Assembly (NCBI GenBank): GCA_020636095.1
Contig: JACJYN010000002.1
Span: 558,001-622,000, forward strand
Source of the DNA: Lewinellaceae bacterium
GTDB lineage: Bacteria; Bacteroidota; Bacteroidia; Chitinophagales; Saprospiraceae
Length of the DNA: 64,000 nt
Reading direction: 5' to 3'
Part shown: piece by piece, positions 42,318-52,211 of the stretch
Position numbering within the stretch: position 1 is the first letter of the stretch
Layout: the number at the start of each line of letters is the position of its first letter
Translations under genes and position numbers: made by a program
Notes under the pieces: model-generated
Seen by the model: the letters and a program-made list of their open reading frames with translations, nothing else
What the model was told of the DNA's origin: nothing
The model's database searches: none

Positions 42318-45089
42318 ATGATCCTACGAAACGCCTTCTTGATATGCTGCCTGTTGTGGGGCGCTACACCGGGGTTGGCTCAATCGCCACCCATTGATTC
42401 CCTGTGGCTGGGCCTGGGCCAGGCAGAGGGCGATTCGGCTCGCTGGTATTTTCTGGTGCAATTATGCGCAAAGTATTATCGCACCAACTCCGATTCCGCG
42501 ATCCTCCTGGGGAAAAGATCGCTGGAGTATGCCCAAAAGGAGGATAAGCCTTCCTTAAAATCGACGAGCCTCAACACCCTCGGCGCCGCCTTCTGGTTTA
42601 AAGGAGACCAGGACAAGGCTTTGGAGTATTACTTCGAAGCCTTGTCTATTGCCGAAGCCAATGGCCTGCAACAGGCCGCTTCTACCACCCTAGGCAACAT
42701 TGGCATTATTTATTCAGAACGCCAGGACCTTCAAAATGCTCTTAAGTACCAAAAGCAATCCCTCGATATCAAGAAGGCGCTCGGAGATACGCTGGGCATG
42801 GCGCGGGCGCTTACCAATATAGGGTTGAACCTTTTCCGGGAAGAGCAATGGGACGAGGCGCTGGAAAATTACCAGGAAGCATTGAAACTCGCCAGGGCCC
42901 TGAATGAAAAATTCGGAGAAGGCCTGTTGCTGGGCAATATTGGCGCGGTATACCTGGAACAGGAAAAGTACGAACAGGCGAGAAGCTATATTCGGCAGGC
43001 GCTGGATATCAGGCGGGAGTTGGGTGACAAGAGCGGCATCGCCAATGACCTTAACAATATTGGCGCCGCCTATCTGAGAGAGGGGCAGATAGAAAAGGCG
43101 CTGGTTAATTTTCACGAAGCGCTGGAAATAGCCCGGGAAGTGGGCAGTTATACGCTGCTTACGCTTCCTTATGAATCTCTGGCGGATGCCTATCAGCAAC
43201 AAGGCGATTACCAGAAGTCCTTCGAATATCAGGCGCTGCTTCTGGAAGCCAAGGATTCCATCAACAATCAGGAAGTAATAGAGAGCGTGGCCGAAATGGA
43301 GGCCAAATATCAAACAGAGCAAAAAGAGAAAGAACTGGCCCAGGCAGAACTGGACCTGTCCCGACAACGCAGCGCCCGCAATCGCATCCTGTACGGTTCT
43401 CTCATCGCTATCCTGGCGCTGGCCTCCCTGGTGCTGTTTACCCGCAGCCGCGCCCGACTGCGAAAAAAACAGGCCGAACTGGAAAAAGCCGAAGCGGAAA
43501 AGTTGCGGGAGCTGGACCGCGTGAAGTCCATTTTTTTTGCCAACATCAGCCACGAGTTCCGAACCCCGCTCACCCTCATCAAAGGGCCGCTGCAGGAAAT
43601 GGTGCAGGGCCGCTTTCAGGGGGACTACCCGAAGTACTACCGCATCATGCTGCGCAACAGTGAACGCCTGCTCAACCTGGTCAATCAACTACTGGACCTC
43701 AGCAAACTGGAAAGCGGCCGCATGTCGCTGGAACTGGAACGAGGGGACGCCGGCAAATTCATCAATGCCCTGGCTCACTCTTTTGAAAGCCTGGCGGCCC
43801 GGAAGCAGATTCAATACGACATAGAAGTCGGGGAAGGGCTCGATGTAGCTTACCTCGACCGCGACAAACTGGAGAAGATACTCACCAACCTCCTGTCTAA
43901 CGCCTTCAAATTCACCGGCGAAGAGGGCCGGATCAGCCTCCAGGCTAAAGGACTGGAAAACGGCCGCCGCCTGCACCTGCGCATTCAGGACAGCGGCATC
44001 GGCATTCCTCAAAACCAGCTGCCCTTCATATTCGAGCGCTTCTACAGCCATGGGAATTCAGATAAAGAAATGAAAAGTAGTGGGATCGGACTGGCCCTGA
44101 TCAAAGAGTTAGTGGAGCTCCACGGCGGCCGCATTGAAGTGCAAAGTGAAGAGGGCAAAGGAAGTGTCTTCCTCGTTTCTTTACCGATCGGAGAGGCGGT
44201 GTTGAAGAAGGGGGAGTTAGTGGAGGGGGGTGCTGTGGATGCTGTGGATGTGGAGCATAGCGACATCCCGACGAATGTCGGGGCTGTGGATACTACAGTG
44301 CCCGCAGCGCCAGTATCATCCAAGCCGTCATCGCCACCTGCACCCTCTGAAGAAATCGTCCTGGTAGTCGAAGACAACGAAGACGTCCGGCAATACATCA
44401 TCGATCAGCTGCAGGGGCCATATCGCCTGCTGGAAGCCGTAAACGGGCTTGAAGGGCTGGAGGCCGCCACCCGGGAAATTCCCAGCCTCATTATCACCGA
44501 CGTGATGATGCCGGAGATGGACGGAGTGGAACTCTGCCGCCGGCTAAAGCAACAGGCGGCCACCAGCCATATTCCCATCATTATGCTGACGGCTAAGGCG
44601 GAGCGGGAAGACAAACTGGAAGGCCTGGAACAAGGAGCCGACGACTATCTCACCAAACCCTTCGACGCCGAGGAACTGCGCCTGCGGGTGCACAACCTGC
44701 TGGAACAGGGCCGGCGCTGGCGAGCGCGCTTCAGCAAGGAGGTGAGCTTCAAACCCGGGGAAGTGGCCGCCACCTCGGTCGATGAAGCCTTCCTCTATAA
44801 AGTCGTGGAGGTGATCGAGCTCAACCTGGAGGAGGAGACGTTCGGCGTCCCTGACCTGGCCAGCGCCGTAGGGTTGAGCCGCAGCCAACTGCACCGAAAG
44901 CTCAAGGCCCTGAGTGATAAATCTCCCAGCCAGGTGATCAAAGATATGCGCCTGCAACGGGCCAAAGATTTGCTGGAAAAGGGCGCCGGCAACGCCTCCG
45001 AGGTGGCCTTTATGGTGGGTTTCAATAGCCTGGCCTATTTTTCCAAGTGCTTTAAGGATGCTTACGGGCGGCCGCCGAGTGAGGTGTAG
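42318..45089 (+). CDS. Hybrid sensor histidine kinase/response regulator with TPR sensor and AraC output
   Basis: This is 923 residues: signal peptide (about 1-22), six to seven TPR units (about 60-320, e.g. ALEYYFEALSIAEANG), coiled coil, and a membrane helix at about 355-375 (YGSLIAILALASLVLF). The kinase core has His412 in ANISHEFRTPLTLIKGPL, the N-box NLLSNAFKF, and the G-boxes DSGIGI and GIGLALIKELV. The receiver has Asp728 in IITDVMMPEMDG and Lys in MLTAKAERED. The C-terminal AraC helix-turn-helix pair is LASAVGLSRSQLHRKLKALS, then ASEVAFMVGFNSLAYFSKCF. All steps from sensing to DNA binding sit in one protein. The TPR sensor replaces the beta-propeller of the classical polysaccharide-sensing type. 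The gene regulated is unknown. Confidence 0.93.
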   Translation: MILRNAFLICCLLWGATPGLAQSPPIDSLWLGLGQAEGDSARWYFLVQLCAKYYRTNSDSAILLGKRSLEYAQKEDKPSLKSTSLNTLGAAFWFKGDQDKALEYYFEALSIAEANGLQQAASTTLGNIGIIYSERQDLQNALKYQKQSLDIKKALGDTLGMARALTNIGLNLFREEQWDEALENYQEALKLARALNEKFGEGLLLGNIGAVYLEQEKYEQARSYIRQALDIRRELGDKSGIANDLNNIGAAYLREGQIEKALVNFHEALEIAREVGSYTLLTLPYESLADAYQQQGDYQKSFEYQALLLEAKDSINNQEVIESVAEMEAKYQTEQKEKELAQAELDLSRQRSARNRILYGSLIAILALASLVLFTRSRARLRKKQAELEKAEAEKLRELDRVKSIFFANISHEFRTPLTLIKGPLQEMVQGRFQGDYPKYYRIMLRNSERLLNLVNQLLDLSKLESGRMSLELERGDAGKFINALAHSFESLAARKQIQYDIEVGEGLDVAYLDRDKLEKILTNLLSNAFKFTGEEGRISLQAKGLENGRRLHLRIQDSGIGIPQNQLPFIFERFYSHGNSDKEMKSSGIGLALIKELVELHGGRIEVQSEEGKGSVFLVSLPIGEAVLKKGELVEGGAVDAVDVEHSDIPTNVGAVDTTVPAAPVSSKPSSPPAPSEEIVLVVEDNEDVRQYIIDQLQGPYRLLEAVNGLEGLEAATREIPSLIITDVMMPEMDGVELCRRLKQQAATSHIPIIMLTAKAEREDKLEGLEQGADDYLTKPFDAEELRLRVHNLLEQGRRWRARFSKEVSFKPGEVAATSVDEAFLYKVVEVIELNLEEETFGVPDLASAVGLSRSQLHRKLKALSDKSPSQVIKDMRLQRAKDLLEKGAGNASEVAFMVGFNSLAYFSKCFKDAYGRPPSEV

Positions 45090-45429
45090 GGGGGCCCATT
45101 GTATCGGTGTATCATTGTATCGGTGTGTAAGTGTGTTGGGAAACTGCTTGCCATCGCAAGTTTTTTAAAAAAAAGTGACTGGAACTTTATGGAATTTTAG
45201 GGTTCTGCTAATAATAAAAGGTAACTATTTAGGTATTTCGGTTGTATGGTGTCCCGGTATTGCGGCCGGAGGCTTACAGAGGCGCTGCAACTGCCTGGGC
45301 ACAAAACCATAATGCCGGAATACCATAACACCTAAATTGGTACACATAGTACTTATAACAGAGTACTGAGCCCGTTTTCGATATGCATCTGTCAATCATG
45401 GCCTGCGATCAGGATGATCGCGCTACGAA
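45090..45429. repeat. Repeat-bearing spacer
   Basis: An octamer array (TGTATCGG, TGTATCAT, TGTATCGG; about 45099-45135) is followed by an imperfect inverted-repeat unit, 45221-45343. Its ends GTAACTATTTAGGT and ACCTAAATTGGTAC match 12 of 14 bases when inverted. No target duplication is visible. It may be a decayed family-1 relative. Confidence 0.5.
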
Positions 45430-47849
45430 TTACTCATACCGCAACGCCTCCACCGGATTCCGCCGCACCGCCCGCAGGGCGTGGTAGCTCACCGTAGCCA
45501 AAGCCGCCAACAGAGCAGCCAGGGCGGCCAGGAGCAATGTTCCCGCATCCACCCGCACCCGGTACTCAAAGCCCTGCAGCCAGTTTTGCATGGCCAGGTA
45601 AGCCACCGGCAGCGCGATGACACAGGCGATGGCCACCCAACGCGTGAATTCTTTAGCCAGCAACAGGAATAAGTTCCGGGCCGGCGCCCCCAGTACTTTG
45701 CGGATACCGATCTCTTTGGTGCGCCGTTCGGCAGTGTAGGCGGCCAGGCCCAGCAAGCCCAGGCAGGCGATAAAGACAGCCAGGAACGTGAACAGGTGAA
45801 CAATGCGGTAATGCGCACCTCGGAATCGTACATGGTGTTGAAATCATCATCCATGAAGTCGTATCCGAAGGGCTGGTTGGGAGCGAAGGCATCCCACTCG
45901 CGCTTTAAGGCGGTGGCCAGTGCCTGAATGTCCCCCGTATTGACCTTCATGGCGAGGTACCCTTTGCTGTCGCCGCAGTGCAAAACCAGGGGTTCGATCT
46001 TATCCCGAAGGGAGGAGAAGTGAAAATCCCGGACCACTCCGATGACCCGATAAGCTTGCGCCTGGCTGGGGTCTTCTCCCAGATGGCTGATCTCCTGCCC
46101 CAGAGGGTCTTCCAGCTTGAAAATCTTAACGGCCGCCTCATTGAGGATTACGGCACTGGAATCGGAAGGGTTCTCCCCGGAAAAGTCACGGCCTTTGACC
46201 ATCTCCATCCCGAGCGTAGAGATGTAATCGGGATCAGCTTCAAAACGAAATAGGATGTGTGAATTCTCAGGCGTAGGGTTTTTACCCATAAAATAACTGG
46301 TGCTGCTTCGGTAGGATGGCGTAGGCAGGTAACCGGAGAAAGTGGCGCTTTTCACGCCTGGAATCTGTAGCACCCTCTCCTTGAAAGGCAGCGCGTTATT
46401 GCCCAGCGCGTAGGCATCATTCAGGATCAGCACTTGTTCCTTGCTGAACCCCAGCTTTTTATTTTGGATGAACTGCAACTGCTTATTGATCACCAGGGCG
46501 CCCACCATCAAAGCAATGGTGATAGTAAACTGAAAAACAACCAGGACATTGCGGAAGACACCGGCGCCGCCACCCCGGCTGAGTAGTCCTTGTAAAACCT
46601 GCACCGGGCGAAAGGCAGACAAGAAGAATGCAGGATAGCTGCCCGCCAATAGGCCCACCAGCAAAGTCAGGCCGCCCATAGCGGCCCATAGCCAACCGGT
46701 ATCCGCCCGCCAAAGGTTGAGGTTTTTCCCGGATAGCTGGTTGAAATACGGCATGGCCAGCTGCATTAACAGGACGGCGACCAGCAAGGCAATGAGGCTT
46801 AGCAGGACGGATTCGCTCAGGAACTGGCCGACCAGCTGCCGGCGCCGGGCGCCGACCACCTTTCGCAGCCCCACCTCCTTTGCCCGGTTGGAAGATCGGG
46901 CCGTGGCCAGGTTCATAAAGTTGATACAGGCCAGCAAGAGGATAAAGGCGCCGATAAAAGAAAAAATGTACACATAACGAATGTCGCTGTTGGGCGACAG
47001 CTCATCAAACTTATTCGAATGGAGGTGGATTTTCGTCAATGGAAACAAAGAATACTCGGCGCTATTACCAGCCTTAAAGAAATCGTCGATGGCCATACCC
47101 ATGTACTGCTCCAACTGACGGCCGATATGCGTTTCGATGATCTGGGGGAATTTCGCCTCTAAAGCCCGGGGGTCCGCACCTTCTTTTAATACCAGATAGG
47201 TGTGAAAGTTGTTGCTTACCCACTGGTTGCTCCGACTCTCCTCCAGGGAGGGCATAGAAAGGAGCATATTGTAGTAAAAATGAGTATTCTTCGGCATTTC
47301 TTCCATGATGCCGGTTACCCGATGGTTGTATTCGTTATCCAGCACCAGGGTTTTCCCGATGGGGTCTTCATCACCGAAATATTTTTTGGCTACTGCCGGC
47401 GTGATTACCACGGCGCCCGGTTCCGCCAAAGCCGTTTGGGGGTTTCCTTTTAGAAGCGGAAAGGTGAAGACCTGAAAAAAAGTGGAGTCGGCAAAGACCA
47501 CTTCATCTTCGCGGTAGCTGTTGTTTTCATACCGCACCAGATAGCTCCCGTGGTCCCGCAGGCGCGCCTGCTGAACGACCTCGGGATAGCTCTCCAAAAC
47601 GGTAGGGCCGAAGGGGTCGCCTACCTCGGTCAAATCAAATTCCTGGCCGAAAATATGGCCCTTAAAATCTGCACGGTAGATGCGATCCGCCTTTTCGTGG
47701 TAGCGGTCGTAGCTCAACTCGTCCTTTACATAAGCGAGGATGAACAGGAAGCAGGCCAACCCCAGGGCCAGCCCCAGAACGTTGATCAGGGTGTAGTACT
47801 TCTGCTTCCAAAGGTTGCGAATGGCGGTGTTCAGGTAATTTCTCCACAT
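45430..47849 (-). pseudogene. ABC transporter permease, MacB/FtsX type, with one frameshift
   Basis: The main frame runs from the ATG at 47849 (MWRNYLNTAIRNLWKQKYYT) through the MacB-like domain and first FtsX block (NRAKEVGLRKVVGARRRQLV) to about 45800. There ITALFT continues out of frame. The correct continuation (FLAVFIACLGLLGLAAYTAE, TKEIGIRKVLGAPARNLFLL, ending RRNPVEALRYE) is in the frame ending at 45430. A single missing base near 45795 explains it. The total would be about 806 residues like the gene at 5370, from which it has clearly diverged. This could be a recent pseudogene or a sequencing error. Confidence 0.85.
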
Positions 47850-47865
47850 CGTTTTTTGTTTTTTT

Positions 47866-47917
47866 GCTTAAAAAGTTCAAAGGGGGCTATTGCCGGGATG
47901 CTTTGAACTTTTTAAGC
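47866..47917. repeat. Perfect 17-bp stem upstream of the permease
   Basis: GCTTAAAAAGTTCAAAG (47866-47882) and CTTTGAACTTTTTAAGC (47901-47917) face each other with an 18-nt loop, 16 bp before the ATG of the permease gene. It may be a leader structure or a terminator-like repeat. Confidence 0.7.
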
Positions 47918-48225
47918 GCCAAAGATTTGACGGCACGAATCGCCCTTTGGTTACAAGGAAGTTCTTGCCTGCCACCGGGCGACTGAGCCGGCACAGCGAA
48001 GCCGCCCGGTGTGCGCCAGGATATCATACGAGTGTGTTCGCGTAGTACTAAATGGAGTTTCTACAGGAGAGTGGTTACAGGAAGGATACAAAATGATGGG
48101 CCTCCCCCCTATTGAGTGGGTTGAATGCCGGAACGCTCTTCTCAGGTATCTGAGTCAGATATTCCTCAACTGTTTTTGCTTCACTTTTCATTTGTTGGGT
48201 TTAAAGTGTGCCTGGATTGGGAGGA
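47918..48225. other. Spacer without a recognisable gene
   Basis: I see no family-like ORF in this stretch. A CACCGGGCGACTGAGCCGGC-type GC palindrome lies near 47971-47995. The rest is the 3' flank of the VOC gene; its end (about 48200) begins the segment duplicated at 49846. Confidence 0.5.
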
Positions 48226-48603
48226 TTAAACATGCTGATCCACCAGAATCGGATTGCCATCCGGATCGATAACAATGAAACTGGCCGGGCCGGACGTATT
48301 TTCGTCTGCTTCCGTCTCTATTCGGACCCCTTTGTCTTTGAGCTGCCGCTGGAGGTCCCTGATATCGGTAAAAGAATCCAATTTATTGGCATTTTGATCC
48401 CATCCCGGATTGAAGGTCAGCATGTTTTTATCAAACATGCCTTGAAATAGCCCGATTATAGCATTTTCATTTTTCATGATGAGCCAATGCTGCTTTATGT
48501 CTCCTCCAAAGACGGAAAATCCGAGGTTTTCATAGAATGATTTAGAAGCGTTAATGTCTTTGACGTTAAGGCTTACGGAGAAGTTGCCTAGTTTCATATT
48601 CAT
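48226..48603 (-). CDS. VOC-family protein (glyoxalase/bleomycin-resistance fold)
   Basis: This is 125 residues with two beta-alpha-beta units. FSVSLNVKDINASKSFYENL opens the first, HWLIMKNENAIIGLF has the sheet residue pattern, and SFIVIDPDGNPILVDQHV closes the fold. Metal-ligand positions are only partly conserved, so catalysis is uncertain; members include dioxygenases, isomerases and drug-binding proteins. The gene is 6 bp after the dioxygenase-like gene at 48610, forming an operon. A degraded copy lies downstream at about 49846-50250. Confidence 0.9.
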   Translation of the reverse strand: MNMKLGNFSVSLNVKDINASKSFYENLGFSVFGGDIKQHWLIMKNENAIIGLFQGMFDKNMLTFNPGWDQNANKLDSFTDIRDLQRQLKDKGVRIETEADENTSGPASFIVIDPDGNPILVDQHV

Positions 48604-48609
48604 TCGTGT

Positions 48610-49281
48610 TTAGTTAGGTTCCGGATAGTTGGGAATGTTTAGCCCCAAGATAATATTGTGTTCTGCAACTTGAAAATCATCTTTTTGTGAAACCTTCAAA
48701 ATTCCGCTTCCGCCCCGGTTTTCAAGCGCGTTGCGTTTCGCTGGCGTTAAAAGGGTATCATCGTCAAATACAAATTCATCGATGTAGTATTCTTTATCGA
48801 TGTCCGGTTCTTTGATGGAAGGGTGAATATGTGCCGGCATGTCTCCATTCGGATAGGGAGCCGGCCTTACGGTGTAGATGGCATACCTCCCCTTTTCGTC
48901 AGATTTCACCCACCCACGGATGTAGCCGTGCCGGGCTACCCGCTGGTCCAGGCCTTCCCGTTTAGCATAATACCCATTGATGTCAGTATGGTAATAGTAC
49001 AGGATCACGTTTGGCGCCGGGGTCTTGCCGTCCTGTTTAAAGATGGTTCCGGTGATCAATAGCTTTTGCCCATCCTGCACCCAACCGGCACTGGTATCAG
49101 TGGAGTTGATTATTTCGGGCATTCCGATATAGATAAATTCGCCATTCTCGAATGGGCCGCCGACGGTGTTCCCGGAGTTGAGGGACTGAGGGGTTGGGGC
49201 AGGGTTACTTGTTTGTCCGTTACAACTCGTCAAAAAGTTGAATAGAAACATAAAAAGCCCGATTGGATAGATTCGTTTCAT
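48610..49281 (-). CDS. Intradiol-dioxygenase-fold lipoprotein
   Basis: This is 223 residues. A lipoprotein signal (LFMFLFNFLTSCNGQ) is followed by a beta-sandwich of the aromatic-ring intradiol dioxygenase type: VILYYYHTDINGYYAKREGL, HGYIRGWVKSDEKGRYAIYT, YPNGDMPAHIHPSIKEPD. The Fe(III) ligand set (two Tyr, two His) is suggested by YYYHTD, GRYAIYT and AHIH. It probably opens a catechol-type ring or works on a related phenolic substrate on the cell surface. It is co-transcribed with the VOC gene. Confidence 0.85.
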   Translation of the reverse strand: MKRIYPIGLFMFLFNFLTSCNGQTSNPAPTPQSLNSGNTVGGPFENGEFIYIGMPEIINSTDTSAGWVQDGQKLLITGTIFKQDGKTPAPNVILYYYHTDINGYYAKREGLDQRVARHGYIRGWVKSDEKGRYAIYTVRPAPYPNGDMPAHIHPSIKEPDIDKEYYIDEFVFDDDTLLTPAKRNALENRGGSGILKVSQKDDFQVAEHNIILGLNIPNYPEPN

Positions 49282-49845
49282 GTTTTCTGTTTTGTTTCAG
49301 CGCGGACGCCTTTTTCCGATTCCTTTAGGGCCCGGCGAAGAATAACTTCCCCATTTGATGCCGATCCCTGCCTGCCTTGCGGCGATCAGGCAGGTTGCCT
49401 GGCGACAAAATCTCTGGCCTGAAACGGGGAACTTATTTTTCTCCTACTATTATTACCTGGACTTTGGACGTGCGGCGTTGGGAGAAATTATTTTTCCTTT
49501 CGCCGCCGCCCGCCCTGTTATAAAAAGAGCCGTTCAGGCTCGCTTTTTCTTTGCCTTTTACCCTTCCACATGACTTTATGGCGTTCTCTCTTGTCCTGAA
49601 TGTCTCCTTCTTTGCGCCCTCGGCTTTTTATTTGCAGTTTTGGGAGGAAGGGCTCCTGCTCAAAACTCAAAATAATAGATTCCATTTGCCGCTGCACCTC
49701 GGGGAGATACTGGCAAGCCATATTCAACGCGCTTTTTGTAACGCTTGTCGTACTTCTGCCATTTGTGCACTTTGGCTTGAGCTTGAACGGCTCTTTTATA
49801 CCCAAAGCGGCCAGTATAAAGGGCTTACTATCTCCATCCAATTAT
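49282..49845. other. Region between the two copies; no assigned gene
   Basis: A 107-residue minus-strand ORF (49518-49841) is rich in Arg and Lys but matches no family I recognise. It could be a decayed gene. The first 170 bp is the promoter side of the dioxygenase gene and is repeated in altered form at 50940-51105. Confidence 0.45.
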
Positions 49846-51105
49846 CCAAGTGTGCCTGGTCCGGCGGATGGAAACTATGCATCACCAGAATTTGTTTGCC
49901 ATCCGGATCGATAACAATATCAAAGCGCTGGCGATAAGCCGTATTTTCGTCTGCTTCCGTCTCTATTCGGACCCCTTTGTCTTTAGCTGCCGCTGCGCCT
50001 CCCTGATATCGGTAAAAGAATCCAATTTATTGGCATTTTCAATCCCATCCCCATTGAAGGTCAGCATGTTTTTATCAAACATGCCTTGAAATAGTACGGA
50101 TTATCATATTTTCATTTTTCATGATGAGCCAATGCTGCTTTATGTCTCCTCCAAAGACGGAAAATCCAGGTTTTCAAAATGATTTAGAAGCGTTAATGTC
50201 TTTGACGTTAAGGCTTACGGAGAAGCCTCTGAGTTTCATATTCATTCGTGTTTACACTAGGTTCCGGATGATCGGGTTGTTAGCCCTAATATTGTGCTCT
50301 GCAACTTGAAAATCATCTTTTTCCAAACCTTTCAAAATTCCGTTCCGCCCCGGTTTTCAAAATTGCGTTTCGCTGGCGTTAAAAGGCGATATCATCGTCA
50401 AATACAAATTCATCGATGTAGTATGCATTGATCGATGTCCGGTTCTTTGATGGAAGGGTGAATATGTGCCGGGCATGTCTCCATTCGGATAGGGAGCCAG
50501 CGAATGTGTGTAGATGGCATACCTCCCCTTTTCGTCGGATTTCACCCACCCACGGATGTAGCGCCTCAGCTACCCCATATGGTCCGCCGCGCCTTCCAAC
50601 CACTTATGCATAATACCCATTGATGTCAGGTTTGGTAATAGTACAGGATCACGTTTGGCGCCGGGGTCTTGCCGTCCTGTTTAAAGATGGTTCCGGTGAT
50701 CAATGAGCTTTTGCCCATCCTGAGCAAACCGGCACTGGTATCAGTGGAGTTGATTATTTCCGGCATTCAACGATATAGATAAATTCCAATTCTCGAAATG
50801 GGCACGCTGACTTTTCCTCTTCGGATAATGAGGGACTGAGGGGTTGGGGCAGGGTTACTTGTTTGTCCGTTACAACTCGTCAAAATAATTGAATAGAAAC
50901 ATAAAAAGCCCGATTGGATAGATTCGTTTCATGTTTTCTGTTTTGTTTCAGCGCGGACGCCTTTTTCCGATTCCTTTGCTTTTTCCGAAGAATCCACTTC
51001 CCCATTTGATGCCGATCCCTGCCTGCCTTGTTTTTTCGATCAGGCAGGTTGCCGATGACAAAATCTCTTTTCAAAACTACCCCTTATTTTTCTCAGTCTA
51101 GTTAT
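49846..51105 (-). pseudogene. Scrambled second copy of the VOC/dioxygenase gene pair
   Basis: This stretch is a homologue of 48200-49460 in the same order and orientation. Examples are CCATCCGGATCGATAACAAT (49901) against 48260, and GTTTGGCGCCGGGGTCTTGC near 50652 against 49010. Long identical blocks alternate with short replaced or inserted blocks of 3-15 bases, which destroy both reading frames. ORFs such as 50379-50603 are fragments of the dioxygenase. It may be an old tandem duplicate or an assembly artefact. Confidence 0.75.
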
Positions 51106-51266
51106 TACTCTGTAAAATAAATATCTTCTGTTTCTGAACGTGTCTTTCCGCCCCACCCGTCGTCTCGTCCTCTCCTTGATAGCTAAGGCTATCAGGCTCC
51201 GGGCGTTCCTAGGTTGGAACGAAAATACATCGTTCATAAACGAGAATTTACTTAATTTACAGAGTA
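51106..51266 (+). mobile_element. Miniature inverted-repeat element, family 3 (copy 2)
   Basis: This 161-bp element has ends TACTCTGTAAA and TTTACAGAGTA and is nearly identical to 40448-40608 apart from a few substitutions. Flanks are TTAT on the left and CTTA on the right, so a target duplication is not clear here. Confidence 0.85.
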
Positions 51267-51603
51267 CTTATCATCTTTTTGATCATAGAAATTTGTATTG
51301 GCAATCCATGTACCATTTAAAAGGACTTCCCTGAAGCGGCTTGCAATTTGGTTTGAATTTTCCATTTATATTAGCATGTTTGGAGGCGAACCTGCCGGCC
51401 TACGGGACAGCAGACGGGAATGGCTGATTTTGGGTTCTCAGGAGGCTCAGGCTGTTTTCCTGCCCATAGCAGCTCCGTATCCGAAGAGCAGGGGGGCAGG
51501 AAAATATTATTAGCTGTTGTTTTGATTTTTTTCAATTCTTTCCAATACTTGATTTACTTTATTTTCAACATCTGAATAAAAATACAGGATGAAATGATGA
51601 GGC
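51267..51603. other. Spacer without a recognisable gene
   Basis: An ORF at 51298-51513 (71 residues) has no family features or preferred codon use. Nothing else was supported. Confidence 0.5.
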
Positions 51604-52125
51604 CTAAAGGTATGGATATACCCGCTCCCGCTGGCCGAAGTCTCCCGCCTCCGACGACACCAACTCCTCCGCCAGCCCCCTCACCCGCTCCGCCAGTTCC
51701 GGCATCACTGCCTCCACTTCCGGTGAAAGGCCGATGTGCATCTCCTGTAGTTCAATGATGGAGACGACGAAGAGGTATACTTTGGGCATACGCCCCATTA
51801 CCTGCAGGCCTTCCAGCAGGTCGCGCAGGCCAATGTCGTGGGTGCTCATGGAGCGGGGAAACTCGGAGGAGAAGCGGGGCGTCAGCAGGCGGATGGTACC
51901 GGGCGGGCGCCCGTCGAGGGTGGCGTCGATGAGGATGACGCAGGGGTAGGCCGTGAAATAGTCCATGAGGTGGAAGCCGCCGGTGCCGCCGTCGAGGACA
52001 TCTACGCCCTGAGGAAAGGGCTGATCGGACAGGCGTTGGGCCAGGTGGACGCCCACACCCTCATCCCCCATCAGCAGGTTGCCGATGCCGAGGATGAGGA
52101 GGTTGGGGTAGGTGGTGGTTTGCAT
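51604..52125 (-). CDS. hyaD: Hydrogenase maturation protease (HyaD/HybD type)
   Basis: The ATG at 52123-52125 gives 173 residues; a longer frame to 52170 adds no recognised sequence. The signature LILGIGNLLMGDEGVGVHLA contains the first metal-binding acid, and DVLDGGTGGFHLMDYF the second. MSTHDIGLRDLLEGLQVMG has the third ligand (His). It cleaves the C-terminal peptide from the large subunit after nickel insertion. The substrate is the gene at 53059, two genes upstream. Confidence 0.92.
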   Translation of the reverse strand: MQTTTYPNLLILGIGNLLMGDEGVGVHLAQRLSDQPFPQGVDVLDGGTGGFHLMDYFTAYPCVILIDATLDGRPPGTIRLLTPRFSSEFPRSMSTHDIGLRDLLEGLQVMGRMPKVYLFVVSIIELQEMHIGLSPEVEAVMPELAERVRGLAEELVSSEAGDFGQRERVYPYL

Positions 52126-52211
52126 GTTGGTGGCTTTTTGCGAAGTGGGAAGCCGGAAGCCGGAAGGCACTTAGCGTTTCCAACTTCCCACTTCCGGCTT
52201 CCCACTTGGAA

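Noticed and set aside
45221..45343. Seventh family-1 element
   Set aside because: Ends match only 12 of 14 bases, differ from the family after the first ten, and the flanks AATAAAAG and ACATAGTA are not duplicated. Kept only as an imperfect repeat.
49518..49841. 107-residue minus-strand ORF as transposase fragment
   Set aside because: Basic composition suggested a transposase, but no DDE or other motif could be identified.
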